From Desulfuromusa kysingii (GTDB lineage Bacteria; Desulfobacterota; Desulfuromonadia; Desulfuromonadales; Geopsychrobacteraceae), in NCBI RefSeq assembly GCF_900107645.1, contig NZ_FNQN01000005.1, positions 50,193 through 114,192 on the forward strand: DNA of 64,000 nt, written 5' to 3'. Made by a program: the position numbers and the translations under genes. Under the pieces are notes generated by a model, which was not told where the DNA came from, did no database searches, and worked only from the letters and a program-made list of their open reading frames with translations. Shown here piece after piece: positions 7,701 through 16,027 of the stretch (within the stretch, counting starts at the first letter, position 1; each line of letters starts with the position of its first letter).

Positions 7701-8268
7701 CATCAACTCTCTATATCGGGTTCACGGCAGTAAAAGAGTTTCACAAGGGGACCTTTATAGAGATTTAAGTTTTTTTTCTATTGGAAAAAATGGAGAAAAG
7801 TACGAGGTTTTCTTCCAATATGCAATTATTCTTAGTCAAGAGTGTGACTTGGATCACGGCTATAAAATACTAAGTCAAAAAAAAGACGGGGAAGAGTTAA
7901 AATTCAATCAATACCTACATTCTGTGCTTTTTGCTCCAGCCTTTCCTGCAGAAATATTGAGAAGAGGGGAACACTTAAAGAGTTTATACAATATAGTTAC
8001 TGATAGGATTAATTCTTCAAGCTATAAAATAGTGAAGAATAATGAAACTCCCAGGTATCACTTTCTCCCTTCTTGGGCTGATCTTCAAGTTCCAGAGCTA
8101 ATTGTCGACTTTAAGGCATACTATACTTTACCTTTTGAATACTTTTATGAAATTTGCCAAGATCGTTGCCTTGCTTCAATAAATGAATTATTTAGAGAAG
8201 ATGTATCACAACGGTTTGGCAATTATCTAAACAGAGTCGGGACCCCTGAATTGACCACATATGACTAA
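7687..8268 (+). CDS. 193-aa protein of unknown function with ILSQECDLD motif, third gene of cassette
   Basis: The start at 7687 overlaps the small upstream ORF by 14 nt. The protein is soluble. It carries the phrase YAIILSQECDLDHG near residue 55, followed by HFLPSW and PELIVDFKAYYTLP. The Ser/Thr-Gln-x-Cys-Asp-Leu phrase on a beta strand recurs in hypothetical proteins of accessory islands, which I recall only loosely. It could mark a nucleotide- or metal-handling site, but no function can be assigned. It shares the AT-rich codon use of the two genes before it. A transposase remnant lies about 115 nt downstream. Confidence 0.65.
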   Translation: MIKSNINSLYRVHGSKRVSQGDLYRDLSFFSIGKNGEKYEVFFQYAIILSQECDLDHGYKILSQKKDGEELKFNQYLHSVLFAPAFPAEILRRGEHLKSLYNIVTDRINSSSYKIVKNNETPRYHFLPSWADLQVPELIVDFKAYYTLPFEYFYEICQDRCLASINELFREDVSQRFGNYLNRVGTPELTTYD

Positions 8269-8382
8269 GTTTTACACTTTTAGGCGCATCGTCCAGTGCC
8301 CAGACTTGTCATGTTCGGGGACCCATATAAATCAGGAATTTACGGGTAATCATCCCATTTTTAATAGCTATCAAAAGTAAAC

Positions 8383-8455
8383 TTATACTGCCATTGCCAA
8401 CTTCTGTTTTGGTGTAATCCCTTTCAGTGCCATATTAGTCCGTTCGTTATGATTG
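8383..8455 (-). pseudogene. Transposase C-terminal remnant (IS3/IS481-type integrase)
   Basis: Read on the minus strand, the segment encodes KANHNERTNMALKGITPKQ and a few more residues to a stop at 8383-8385. This is the tail signature of rve-type transposases of the IS3/IS481 group (usually N-x-x-RPH-x-ALGG-x-TP). The frame is broken just upstream by a TGA near 8470, and no other part of the element is visible, so it is a dead fragment. It marks past insertion activity next to the three-gene cassette. Confidence 0.7.
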
Positions 8456-8514
8456 GCTTTCACAATGCATGTTCATTGATGGCCCTGTCATGTTTCCCTC
8501 AAGAAAACAGGCAA

Positions 8515-8548
8515 CAAAAAAGCGGTCGGACTTTACAGTCTGACCGCC
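8515..8548 (-). terminator. Intrinsic terminator of the triheme cytochrome gene
   Basis: On the minus strand GCGGTCAGACT pairs with AGTCCGACCGC, one mismatch and a 4-nt loop, followed by TTTTTT. It lies 33 nt past the stop codon of the cytochrome gene. Confidence 0.85.
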
Positions 8549-8581
8549 TTCGATTATTGATAATGATGATGAACTTGCAGA

Positions 8582-8908
8582 TTACTTACTGTGACAAGTG
8601 TTACAAGACTCCATGTCATCAACCTGATCATGACAAGAGCTACACAGGCCATGGCCGCTGGCCATATCATTGATAATGATAGTAGCGGGCTCACCTTCAT
8701 GACAACTCGTACAGTCCCCATCTAAAACCTCGACATGCATGTTATGATCAAACATAACAACCCCTTTGGTTTCACCCTCGTATTTATAAACACCCTCCTC
8801 GAGGACTTCAACCTTGGTGATAGGAGCCTTGATTCCATTTTGCTGCGCCAGAAATACTGGGACAAAAGAAAAAACAACTGCAAGGACGATAAACACTAAA
8901 TTCTTCAT
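8582..8908 (-). CDS. Periplasmic triheme c-type cytochrome (c7/c3-like)
   Basis: The 108-residue protein begins with a signal peptide (MKNLVFIVLAVVFSFVPVFL). Three CXXCH haem sites follow: CTSCH, CSSCH and CNTCH. His residues in FDHNMHVE and ASGHG are candidate distal ligands. That number and size fit the class III / c7-like group of periplasmic electron carriers. GGAG lies 7 nt before the ATG at 8908, whereas the ATG at 8914 would be too close to it. The gene has its own terminator and is followed upstream on the same strand by another haem protein. Confidence 0.9.
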   Translation of the reverse strand: MKNLVFIVLAVVFSFVPVFLAQQNGIKAPITKVEVLEEGVYKYEGETKGVVMFDHNMHVEVLDGDCTSCHEGEPATIIINDMASGHGLCSSCHDQVDDMESCNTCHSK

Positions 8909-9131
8909 CAACATACTCCGTTATTTGCACGATTATCCTGAATAAGTAAATTCCGCATATGTCTTCTACACCGAAGGGCAACATATGTCAATTCAGATTT
9001 CCTCGTGAATTCTCGGGAAAACACTTATCCCCCTAAAAATCAAGTGACTTAGTGACCGTTATCAGTATTTTTAACCATGACTTTTTATCAGGACCAATGG
9101 GATCAAACGGGAACCAGTCGGCAAAAAATGG

Positions 9132-9169
9132 TAAAAATCTGGCCGCTCAATATTGAATCAAGCGGCCAG
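9132..9169 (-). terminator. Intrinsic terminator of the haem-binding-domain gene
   Basis: CTGGCCGCT and AGCGGCCAG form a perfect 9-bp stem around a 13-nt loop. On the minus strand it is followed by ATTTTTACC. It lies 21 nt past the stop codon. Confidence 0.85.
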
Positions 9170-9189
9170 ATGAAGGACAACCTTACGAT

Positions 9190-9624
9190 TTATTTACCAA
9201 AGGTATTTTGCAATCCGCTGATAAATTTTGCTTTTTCTTCATCTGTAAGTCGTGCTTCAGGATGAGGAAGGAGATACTTCGCTGGCGGCATCTCACCAAG
9301 CTCTACCTGTTTTGCGATCCAGCCACCCATATTGTTTTGCGGATCCCACTCTGAAACATTAAAATGTGCCCGTCCTTCATCGACATCGAGAGTCACCATC
9401 CACGAGGCAGGGGCAAAGTTACTATACCAGGGCCAATGGGTTTCATTGCTATGGCAGTCGGCACAGGCGCGGACAAAGAATTCTCTGGTTTCAGGTTGAT
9501 CCCATGGTGGTTCAGCAATGACGGGAGGATTTGAATGGTCTTTTCCGTACGGAACAAATTGAATAGCTATCAACAATACGATACCGGCAATGAGACCTTT
9601 TACGATTAATCCTTTTAGCATCAT
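9190..9624 (-). CDS. Haem-binding domain protein with one CXXCH
   Basis: The 144-residue protein has an N-terminal membrane anchor or signal (MMLKGLIVKGLIAGIVLLIA). It is followed by the signature of the Haem_bd family: FFVRACADCHSNETHWPWYS. A C-terminal segment reads GEMPPAKYLLPHPEARLTDE. One c-type haem is attached at CADCH in the periplasm, with His or Met as possible sixth ligand. AGGAG lies 5 nt before the ATG at 9624, so the longer frame from 9663 is rejected. Members are often found beside cytochromes or peroxidases, and here the next gene is a triheme cytochrome. Confidence 0.88.
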   Translation of the reverse strand: MMLKGLIVKGLIAGIVLLIAIQFVPYGKDHSNPPVIAEPPWDQPETREFFVRACADCHSNETHWPWYSNFAPASWMVTLDVDEGRAHFNVSEWDPQNNMGGWIAKQVELGEMPPAKYLLPHPEARLTDEEKAKFISGLQNTFGK

Positions 9625-9860
9625 CTCAACTCCTTTTCTGATCTGGCCAGATGGCGACTCCAAGATTGAGCACGAACCGTTATTTAAACACTTTTATATT
9701 TACAAGTAAACAAATCAGGTTAGGCTTTTATCATTATATCAGAGTTCAAAGGTTGTTGTGATCGCCAAAGTCGAAAATCTGCCGATGATAATTCTGAATC
9801 TGAGCGTTCAGAACTGATTCATAGCGCTACCACCCGTCTTTTTCTGTCGGAGAGGAACAG

Positions 9861-10634
9861 TTACAACCGTAATTCATCCACCCCCTTGACCAGAGATGAG
9901 ACGGTCTCAAAATTCGTCCAATCGCTGGTTGCAACGGCGGGCCTGCCCAGTAACACAATGGCACATCCTGCATCAGTTGCAGCAGCTATCTTCTCCGGCA
10001 CCCCGCCGGCAGTACCGCTATCCTTGCTGACCAGAACGCCGATATCAAAGCGACGGATCAACGTGCTATTTTCCTCTTCACTAAAAGGGCCACGGGCGTA
10101 GATGCATGATTCATCCGGGAGTCCACTGGCCTTACAGGCCTCTATCGACTCTCTGTGCGGCAAGACGCGGACAACGAGGGGGATCTGCGTTTTTTTGGCC
10201 ACTGCGACATAAGGTTCAAGATGTCGTGATCCGACCGTTAACAACACTGGGCGGGCGAAGGAAAAGGCTAATTCTGCAGCGGCCTGATGGTCTCCCACCC
10301 GGTAAACATGCTCGTCATCAATAACGGTTTCCTGGCGTTGAAAGCGGAAACATCTGATTCCCGTTTTTCGCACAACTCCCGCTATGGTCTGATGTAATTC
10401 GTCAGCATAAGGATGGCCTGCATTGACGATGAGTCGAATGTCGCTACGTGTCATCAGATCGACCATGTCACTCAGACCCAAGCGACCACAACGATGCGTA
10501 ATCAACGGATGATTTTCCGCACCGGTTTTAAGAGGAACATCTGTTGCTGTTGAGACCATGACCGGAATATTCAAGTTGGCCAGAGCGGTCGCTATAGATT
10601 CTGTTTCACTGGTACCACCGAACAGGAGAATCAC
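9861..10634 (-). CDS. cbiJ: Cobalt-precorrin-6A reductase
   Basis: This 257-residue enzyme reduces cobalt-precorrin-6A with NADPH late in the ring-modification phase of anaerobic cobalamin synthesis. The N terminus MILLFGGTSETESIA is the dinucleotide-binding signature of the CbiJ/CobK family. VNAGHPYADELHQTIAGV and GVLVSKDSGTAGGVPEKIAA are family landmarks. The start is a GTG that overlaps the cbiH stop in GTGA. It is the last gene of the operon. I see no strong terminator after it before the haem-protein gene. Confidence 0.93.
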   Translation of the reverse strand: MILLFGGTSETESIATALANLNIPVMVSTATDVPLKTGAENHPLITHRCGRLGLSDMVDLMTRSDIRLIVNAGHPYADELHQTIAGVVRKTGIRCFRFQRQETVIDDEHVYRVGDHQAAAELAFSFARPVLLTVGSRHLEPYVAVAKKTQIPLVVRVLPHRESIEACKASGLPDESCIYARGPFSEEENSTLIRRFDIGVLVSKDSGTAGGVPEKIAAATDAGCAIVLLGRPAVATSDWTNFETVSSLVKGVDELRL

Positions 10635-11353
10635 CGATAATATCCTCTTGGTGTGACCATCCGACCATCAATCAGGCGGGTGGTGCTATTGCCGATAATC
10701 ACCAGAGAGCGCATACCAATCTCTTCATCCAGAAAGTGTTCCAGATCCGAGTAAACCACCTGCTGATTTTTATCGCCGGCGGCGGTAACGATCCCCACCG
10801 GGGTTGTCCCGGGACGATAATGGCGGAAAATCGCAGCGGCTTCCTCCAGCTGCCGAACCCGTTTCTTGCTGCGGGGGTTATAGAGAGAAACCACCATATC
10901 GGCAGCAGCGACAGCCTGTAAGCGAGTGATGATTGTCTCCCAGGGGACCAGAAGATCACTTAAACTGATGGTTGCTGAATCAAGCATCAGCGGGGCTCCC
11001 AATTGGGCAGCAGCGGCGTTTGCGGCACTGACCCCGGCAACAACCTCAATCTCCACAGATAGGTTCTCAGCCGCAGCCATTTCCATAGCCAGTCCCGCCA
11101 TCCCATAGACCCCAGCATCTCCGGATGAAACCAGAGCAACAGTGGCTCCGGCAACCGCCTTTTGTAGCGCCATCCGGCAACGATCTGCTTCTTGCATCAT
11201 CCCAGAGGTGTAAGTATCTTTCCCCTCACAAAGGTCGGCGATGGATTCCACATAAGGAGCATAACCGACAATGGTGGAACAGCAAGAAACCGCACGTTCT
11301 GCGCGATGAGTTCGATCTTGAGGGTTCCCCGGACCTATGCCAATGACAAACAA
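10631..11353 (-). CDS. cbiH: Cobalt-precorrin-3B C17-methyltransferase
   Basis: CbiH methylates C17 and drives ring contraction, using S-adenosylmethionine. The 240-residue protein starts with the SAM-binding loop FVIGIGPGNPQDRT, then has VALVSSGDAGVYGMAGL and EVVAGVSAANAAAAQLGAP, all standard for the tetrapyrrole methylase fold. NPRSKKRVRQL is typical of CbiH/CobJ. The start is TTG (11353-11351) with AGGA just upstream. It overlaps the end of cbiG by 19 nt and ends in a GTGA overlap with cbiJ. Confidence 0.93.
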   Translation of the reverse strand: MFVIGIGPGNPQDRTHRAERAVSCCSTIVGYAPYVESIADLCEGKDTYTSGMMQEADRCRMALQKAVAGATVALVSSGDAGVYGMAGLAMEMAAAENLSVEIEVVAGVSAANAAAAQLGAPLMLDSATISLSDLLVPWETIITRLQAVAAADMVVSLYNPRSKKRVRQLEEAAAIFRHYRPGTTPVGIVTAAGDKNQQVVYSDLEHFLDEEIGMRSLVIIGNSTTRLIDGRMVTPRGYYR

Positions 11354-12117
11354 TTTTCCTGTGCTACTGCAACGGTTATCCCGTTCAGAGCTTGTTTCTG
11401 CACAATTAATGATGTCCTCCTTCCAGCGAGTAACGCTGCCGGTTCGGCAACAGCAGGTAAATTTACTTTACCGGCAACAAATTCTGATGATGTAAATTTT
11501 TGCGGACACTGACGGATGGTTTCCCCAGCAATAATTCGCAAGGGAATATTCAGGATTCTGGCCGCTTGCAGCAAACCTAGCTCATCCGCTTTAACATCAG
11601 CCGTGGCCAGGTAACGCACCCTTGCCAGCGACAGTGCCTGCTGCTCCATCACTTTCTGTATCGCAGCTACAATGTCAACCGCAGCCTTTCCCCGGCGACA
11701 GCCAACACCGATAATCAAATCCTTGACCGCCTCTGTGGTCGTGGAAATAACCGGTTCTGCATCGATAATATTAGCCACCCGTATGGCCAGATCATTGGCA
11801 CCACCTTCATGGCCACTGAGCAGGCTGACAACATGCCGCGCTCCGACATCAACCACGACAACTGCGGGATCTGTAAGCTTACTCACAATTGAACCCGCCA
11901 AAGAGCGGACCACCACACCACAGGGAGCCACGTAGATCAAACCATGGTATTTGGAAAAAATCGTAGGTGTCAGCTCCATTACCCGGGTGAAAGACTGTGC
12001 ACCTTCACAAAAGTCCAGAGCATCATGTAAATAAAGTTGCAGCTCGGGAATTTTGTTCTGTAACTGCTGACAGACCAGCAATCCCTGAGGTGAAAAAGTG
12101 ATGGCAGCGAGCTTCAT
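11335..12117 (-). CDS. cbiG: Cobalt-precorrin-5A hydrolase, compact form
   Basis: CbiG opens the delta-lactone of cobalt-precorrin-5A and releases the two-carbon fragment. The N-terminal domain has GLIYVAPCGVVVRSLAG and VVVDVGARHVVSLLSGHEGG. The C-terminal domain has IIGVGCRRGKA and ELGLLQAARILNIPL. At 260 residues it is shorter than the roughly 330-350 typical of many CbiG proteins. The two conserved domains are joined with little of the central linker domain. It starts in an ATGA overlap with cbiF and overlaps cbiH. Confidence 0.9.
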   Translation of the reverse strand: MKLAAITFSPQGLLVCQQLQNKIPELQLYLHDALDFCEGAQSFTRVMELTPTIFSKYHGLIYVAPCGVVVRSLAGSIVSKLTDPAVVVVDVGARHVVSLLSGHEGGANDLAIRVANIIDAEPVISTTTEAVKDLIIGVGCRRGKAAVDIVAAIQKVMEQQALSLARVRYLATADVKADELGLLQAARILNIPLRIIAGETIRQCPQKFTSSEFVAGKVNLPAVAEPAALLAGRRTSLIVQKQALNGITVAVAQENCLSLA

Positions 12118-12872
12118 TCCGCTGATCCCTGACGGTAGCCATGCGTAAACGCATGATGATAGAGCTTAGAAACCGGGATATCTCGCGACAAAGCCTGACC
12201 AACAATAATCATCGCGGTCTTTTTGATCCCTTCGTTCGCCACTTTTGCGGCAATATCCTGCAAGGTTCCGCGAATAACCTTTTCATCTGGCCAGGAGGCA
12301 TGGAACACCACTGCAATGGGACAATCATCGCCATACCACCGGCCTAACTCTTGAGCGACCTCGGCAATCTTGTGCACGGAAAGAAACAGACAGAGGGTCG
12401 AGCGCATCTTCGCCAGCTGTTGCAGATCTTCCTTTTCCGGCATTGGAGTCCGCCCCGAGGTGCGGCTCAGAATGACGGTTTGCGTCACTTCTGGAGCAGT
12501 TAATTCCGTTTTTAGTGTGGCTGCCGCCGCCTGAAAAGAGCTGATGCCAGGGACAACGGCATACTCAATCTGCATCCGGTCCAGAGAGTTCATCTGTTCA
12601 CGAATGGCACCGTAAATAGAAGGGTCTCCCGTATGCAATCGCACCAGATCGACATCTTCCTGTTGCGCCTTGCGAAAAACCGTCTCCATCTCCTCCAAAG
12701 TCATCTTGGCAGAATCATAGAGCTCAGCATCATCGGGAGCGACGGCGATAACCTCTGGCGGAATAAGTGATCCGGCATAAATACAAATTTTACATTGGCT
12801 GAGCAGACGGTGCCCCAGCAGGGTCATCAATTCCGGATTTCCCGGACCAGCGCCGACAAAATAGACTTTCAT
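12114..12872 (-). CDS. cbiF: Cobalt-precorrin-4 C11-methyltransferase
   Basis: CbiF adds the C11 methyl group from S-adenosylmethionine. The 252-residue protein begins MKVYFVGAGPGNPELMTL, followed by IYAGSLIPPEV, LHTGDPSIYGAIREQM, VPGISSFQAAAATL and LSRTSGRTPMP, which are specific to CbiF/CobM. I use the ATG at 12872: GGAAGAG lies upstream, and its ATG overlaps the cbiL stop in the ATGA pattern seen along the operon. A 16-residue longer frame exists but has no support. Confidence 0.95.
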   Translation of the reverse strand: MKVYFVGAGPGNPELMTLLGHRLLSQCKICIYAGSLIPPEVIAVAPDDAELYDSAKMTLEEMETVFRKAQQEDVDLVRLHTGDPSIYGAIREQMNSLDRMQIEYAVVPGISSFQAAAATLKTELTAPEVTQTVILSRTSGRTPMPEKEDLQQLAKMRSTLCLFLSVHKIAEVAQELGRWYGDDCPIAVVFHASWPDEKVIRGTLQDIAAKVANEGIKKTAMIIVGQALSRDIPVSKLYHHAFTHGYRQGSAE

Positions 12873-13594
12873 AAAGTATTCTCTTCCGTATCTAAAAGGA
12901 TAATAGCCAGATTTCCGCATGCTGGATCAGCACCACGCAACGAGCGAAGGTCAGTCTCAATCCTTTGCTCCGGGAAACCAGCGCGAGCGACAAAAACTGC
13001 CTGATGAATCAACCCGTTCTCTTCCAACATGTCGATAATTGCAGGCAGATGATGACCAATTTTCATCAACACCAAGGTCCCTCCACGCTGGATAGCAGCC
13101 TGAAGATCTTCCATCGCGGTGACCGCTGGAATGATGGTGACCGGTTTTGTCCCTTCTCCCACAGCGAAGTGGGTCAGGGCGGCGCAATGGGAGTACGCAC
13201 TGACACCGGGGACAATTTCAACCTTAACGTCAGCCCATTGCCGCCGTAATGCCCGTAACAGATAGATGGCAGTGGAATACAACAACGGATCACCCAGAGT
13301 GACAAAAACAACGTCGTTGCCTTGCTGTAACGTCTGGATGATGCTGGTCGCCGTCGCTTGCCAATGTTGTTCACGCTTCTCTCTACTGCGCTGCAAAGAG
13401 AAGGACACCTCACGAATAACAGCAGCTTGATTGGCATACTGTTGCACCGCTCCATGAACCCAGGATTGCGTCGTCAAGCGGGAGAAGGGGACATAAACAT
13501 ACGCCGCCCGTTGTAACAAACGGACAGCTTTTAGAGTCAGAAGTTCTTCATCTCCTGGCCCCAGACCAACGGCATAAAAGGTTCCCGATCTCAT
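12869..13594 (-). CDS. cbiL: Precorrin-2/cobalt-factor II C20-methyltransferase, paralogue 1
   Basis: The 241-residue protein has the CbiL/CobI signature from its start: FYAVGLGPGDEELLTLKAVR, then VTLGDPLLYSTAIYLL and IVPGVSAYSHCAALT. It would methylate C20 of cobalt-factor II. A second protein with the same hallmarks is encoded at 15272-16021 in the same operon, which is unusual. Without phylogeny I cannot tell which copy is the housekeeping CbiL. It overlaps cbiE upstream and cbiF downstream by 4 nt each. Confidence 0.85.
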   Translation of the reverse strand: MRSGTFYAVGLGPGDEELLTLKAVRLLQRAAYVYVPFSRLTTQSWVHGAVQQYANQAAVIREVSFSLQRSREKREQHWQATATSIIQTLQQGNDVVFVTLGDPLLYSTAIYLLRALRRQWADVKVEIVPGVSAYSHCAALTHFAVGEGTKPVTIIPAVTAMEDLQAAIQRGGTLVLMKIGHHLPAIIDMLEENGLIHQAVFVARAGFPEQRIETDLRSLRGADPACGNLAIILLDTEENTL

Positions 13595-14223
13595 GTCAAA
13601 ACCCCCTCTTTGAGAAAAAACAGGATCGTGCGTGAAGGCAATGCCGCTTTTTTCAGTTCACTGCTGCGATCAAAGAATTGGATTCTTTCAGTTTCCAGTG
13701 ACAGATTTTCACAGCTCACGACCGAGTAGTTTTCCTCCATAAGCTCCCACTGTTGCACCAACCAATCGACCGCGGTCTTATCTCCGGCCAGAAAAGCCAT
13801 TTTTTTCGCTTTACCCAAGGTTGCTAAATCAATCTGGGGGATACGGCCGTGAACACTGTAGACCGGAAGATCATGCCAATCCAAAGCCAGCCGGGAACAG
13901 GCGAGTTGTAGTGAACTAATCCCTGGGGTAAGGCGACAGTTCTGTCGACCGAAACGGTCAATGACTAAACGTGCCAGACTGTACAGTCCGGTATCACCGG
14001 AAACCAGCACACAGACCCGCTTATCCCTGAACCCTGAGATCTCATCAAGCACCTTGGTCATGCTGCCTCGAACCGGAAAGCGTTGACAGTCAAGGTCGGG
14101 GAATAACTGCAACAGGTGCGGCGCCCCCACCAGAACTTCGGCTTTTTTCACCACAGCACAAGCGGCTAAACTCAAGTAATCCTTGTGTCCCGGCCCACAG
14201 CCAATAATCTCAACCGGATTCAT
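13591..14223 (-). CDS. cbiE: Cobalt-precorrin-7 C5-methyltransferase, CbiE alone
   Basis: CbiE methylates C5 of cobalt-precorrin-7. Visible motifs are VEIIGCGPGHKDYLSL, VLVSGDTGLYSLARL and LTPGISSLQLACSRL. At 210 residues it is a single-domain CbiE. In many bacteria, including relatives, the C15 methylating and decarboxylating partner CbiT is fused at the C terminus or adjacent, but neither is present here. The ATG at 14223 follows TGGAGAG and overlaps the cbiD stop as ATGA. Confidence 0.9.
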   Translation of the reverse strand: MNPVEIIGCGPGHKDYLSLAACAVVKKAEVLVGAPHLLQLFPDLDCQRFPVRGSMTKVLDEISGFRDKRVCVLVSGDTGLYSLARLVIDRFGRQNCRLTPGISSLQLACSRLALDWHDLPVYSVHGRIPQIDLATLGKAKKMAFLAGDKTAVDWLVQQWELMEENYSVVSCENLSLETERIQFFDRSSELKKAALPSRTILFFLKEGVLT

Positions 14224-15275
14224 TTTACTCTCCATTTCTGATCATCACCACAGTGACCAAGCAGTTCCCCTTTAAGATTGATAAGGGCAACTGTCAATTG
14301 CGGAAGCCCCGGATAAGTCGCTGCGATCTGGTGCATAATTGCCTCTGCCAGCCGATTCCCCAGCTGTTCTCGTTGCGGTGCTTGCAGCTTCTGCATGAAC
14401 AGTTCTTCGACCGTATTCACTTGAAAACTCTGCGACGGAAACAAATCCTGCGCCAATCGGGCAATATAGGGGATGGCGCTTGCTGATTGAGCCGAGTGGG
14501 TCTGCCACTGCCCTGCCGCGAGCTTGCCCAACTTCCCTGGATGACCGAGGACCAGCAGATGTTCTAACGGACATTTTTCTGCCTGTCCTAACATGTAGCC
14601 CCACTCGTTACTGACATCAACAATCTGCTGTTCGCTAACATCAAAGTACCTTTTGGCAGCTCTATGTCCCATATTTCCTGGGACCAGAACCAGCTCAGTC
14701 AGTCTTGCAGCGATGGCGACATTCAGTGAACATTTCAGGGAATCGCGTAGGGCTGGGGCGCTAAAAGGACGGACTCGGCCCGTTGTTCCTAATATCGAAA
14801 TTCCCCCTTCGATCCCCAGGCGGGGATTAAAGGTTCTGGGAGCCAACTTCAGACCCTGTGGCACTGAGACGGTCACGTCAAAACCTTCTGTCGTAACGCT
14901 ACTGAGCGCCGCACAAATAATTTTCCGGGGACCGGGATTGATAGCAGGTTCTCCCGGTGGGATGGCAAGACCGGCCCGGGTCACGGTGCCAACCCCTGGA
15001 CCAGCAAAAAAACGGACCCGATTCACACGGTTACGGTGTAGAGTCACAATCAGCGGTGTCCCATGGGTGACATCAGGATCATCCCCTGCATCCTTGATGA
15101 CTGTCGCCGAGGCTTTCATACCATCACAATAGATGTCGCTGACGCGATTGGTGACACTGCTGCCATCCGGCAAGACAACATCGACCTGCTCAGAGGATTC
15201 TCCTCGAACAAGCATTAATGCCGCGGCTTTGGCCGCTAAAGCAGCACAGGTGCCAGTGGAAATTCCCCATTTCAA
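14220..15275 (-). CDS. cbiD: Cobalt-precorrin-5B C1-methyltransferase
   Basis: CbiD methylates C1 of cobalt-precorrin-5B and is unrelated to the other methylases of the pathway. Signature phrases are GISTGTCAALAAKAAALML near the N terminus, FFAGPGVGTVTRAGL, INPGPRKII and VPGNMGHRAA. An ATG at 15296 is in frame, but a TTG at 15275 lies 10 nt after AGGAGG and overlaps the preceding TGA, matching the stop/start overlaps elsewhere in the operon. I therefore prefer TTG, giving 351 residues. The conserved region begins right after it. Confidence 0.93.
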   Translation of the reverse strand: MKWGISTGTCAALAAKAAALMLVRGESSEQVDVVLPDGSSVTNRVSDIYCDGMKASATVIKDAGDDPDVTHGTPLIVTLHRNRVNRVRFFAGPGVGTVTRAGLAIPPGEPAINPGPRKIICAALSSVTTEGFDVTVSVPQGLKLAPRTFNPRLGIEGGISILGTTGRVRPFSAPALRDSLKCSLNVAIAARLTELVLVPGNMGHRAAKRYFDVSEQQIVDVSNEWGYMLGQAEKCPLEHLLVLGHPGKLGKLAAGQWQTHSAQSASAIPYIARLAQDLFPSQSFQVNTVEELFMQKLQAPQREQLGNRLAEAIMHQIAATYPGLPQLTVALINLKGELLGHCGDDQKWRVK

Positions 15276-16021
15276 CAGGTTGGTCCCTCCTGCCATGGGC
15301 GTTGACCGATATGAATAATCATGGTTGTCATATAACCGAGATCAACCTCGTCCCATTGACTCAGATCAGCAACTTTGACTTCATGTTCTCCTTGCCCACC
15401 GGCACTAACTAATTCAGCGCACTGAAGCAGCTGCTTCCGCCGCAGCAATTCCAACAAGCGGGGGAGGTCTCCAGCCGCCTTAAACAACACCAGAGTTTCA
15501 CAGGCATCCAGAGCTTTCTCCACAGCATCAAGGTCCGTCGCTGACATAATCATCAAGCGGTCTTCCTGTAAGGTCAGGGGGCGATTGAAGCAACCGGCGA
15601 CCATTTGATAAGCGCTGATACCAGGGATTGTCTGGATTCGATCAGCTGGTAATTTTTCTACCAGGGCCTCCATCAGATAGGAACTCGTCGCAAAGATCAG
15701 CGGGTCACCTAAGGTAACCTGAACCACCGACTGTCCGCTCAGGCAGCGTTTGGCGACATCCGTCGCAATCTTCCCCCAATGCTCCCTGGTTTTAACATTG
15801 TTGCGCTCCATGGGATATTGCGTTACGACAATCTCCTGATCCTTGAGCAAAGGAGCAACAGCGCGAAGCGCAATACTGCTTTTGGAGCTCTTAGCTTGTG
15901 GTGCCAGAATAACATCGGCACCTTCAACCAGACGTGCGGCTCTCAAAGTCACCAGATCAGGATCGCCGGGTCCCACACCTACGGCATAAAAACAGCCGGG
16001 TTTCAGCATTTTATCTTGCAT
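15272..16021 (-). CDS. cbiL: Precorrin-2/cobalt-factor II C20-methyltransferase, paralogue 2
   Basis: This 249-residue protein carries the complete CbiL set: CFYAVGVGPGDPDLVTLRAA, YPMERNN, VTLGDPLIFATSSYLMEAL and IPGISAYQMVAGCFNRPL. It is clearly distinct in sequence from the copy at 12869-13594, so the pair is an old paralogy or one copy was acquired. Its phrase LTLQEDRLMIMSAT is closer to what I recall for CbiL than the other copy. AGGAAA precedes the ATG. It lies 6 nt after the membrane-protein gene and overlaps the start of cbiD. Confidence 0.88.
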   Translation of the reverse strand: MQDKMLKPGCFYAVGVGPGDPDLVTLRAARLVEGADVILAPQAKSSKSSIALRAVAPLLKDQEIVVTQYPMERNNVKTREHWGKIATDVAKRCLSGQSVVQVTLGDPLIFATSSYLMEALVEKLPADRIQTIPGISAYQMVAGCFNRPLTLQEDRLMIMSATDLDAVEKALDACETLVLFKAAGDLPRLLELLRRKQLLQCAELVSAGGQGEHEVKVADLSQWDEVDLGYMTTMIIHIGQRPWQEGPTC

Positions 16022-16027
16022 ATTTTC

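Noticed and set aside
8449-8673. Plus-strand 74-codon frame with several Cys and His
   Set aside because: It crosses the minus-strand terminator and the antisense of CXXCH codons; the cytochrome on the other strand explains it.
14653-15132. 159-codon plus-strand frame opposite cbiD
   Set aside because: It is antisense to a strongly conserved gene, Pro/Arg/Thr-rich and without a start signal: a shadow frame.
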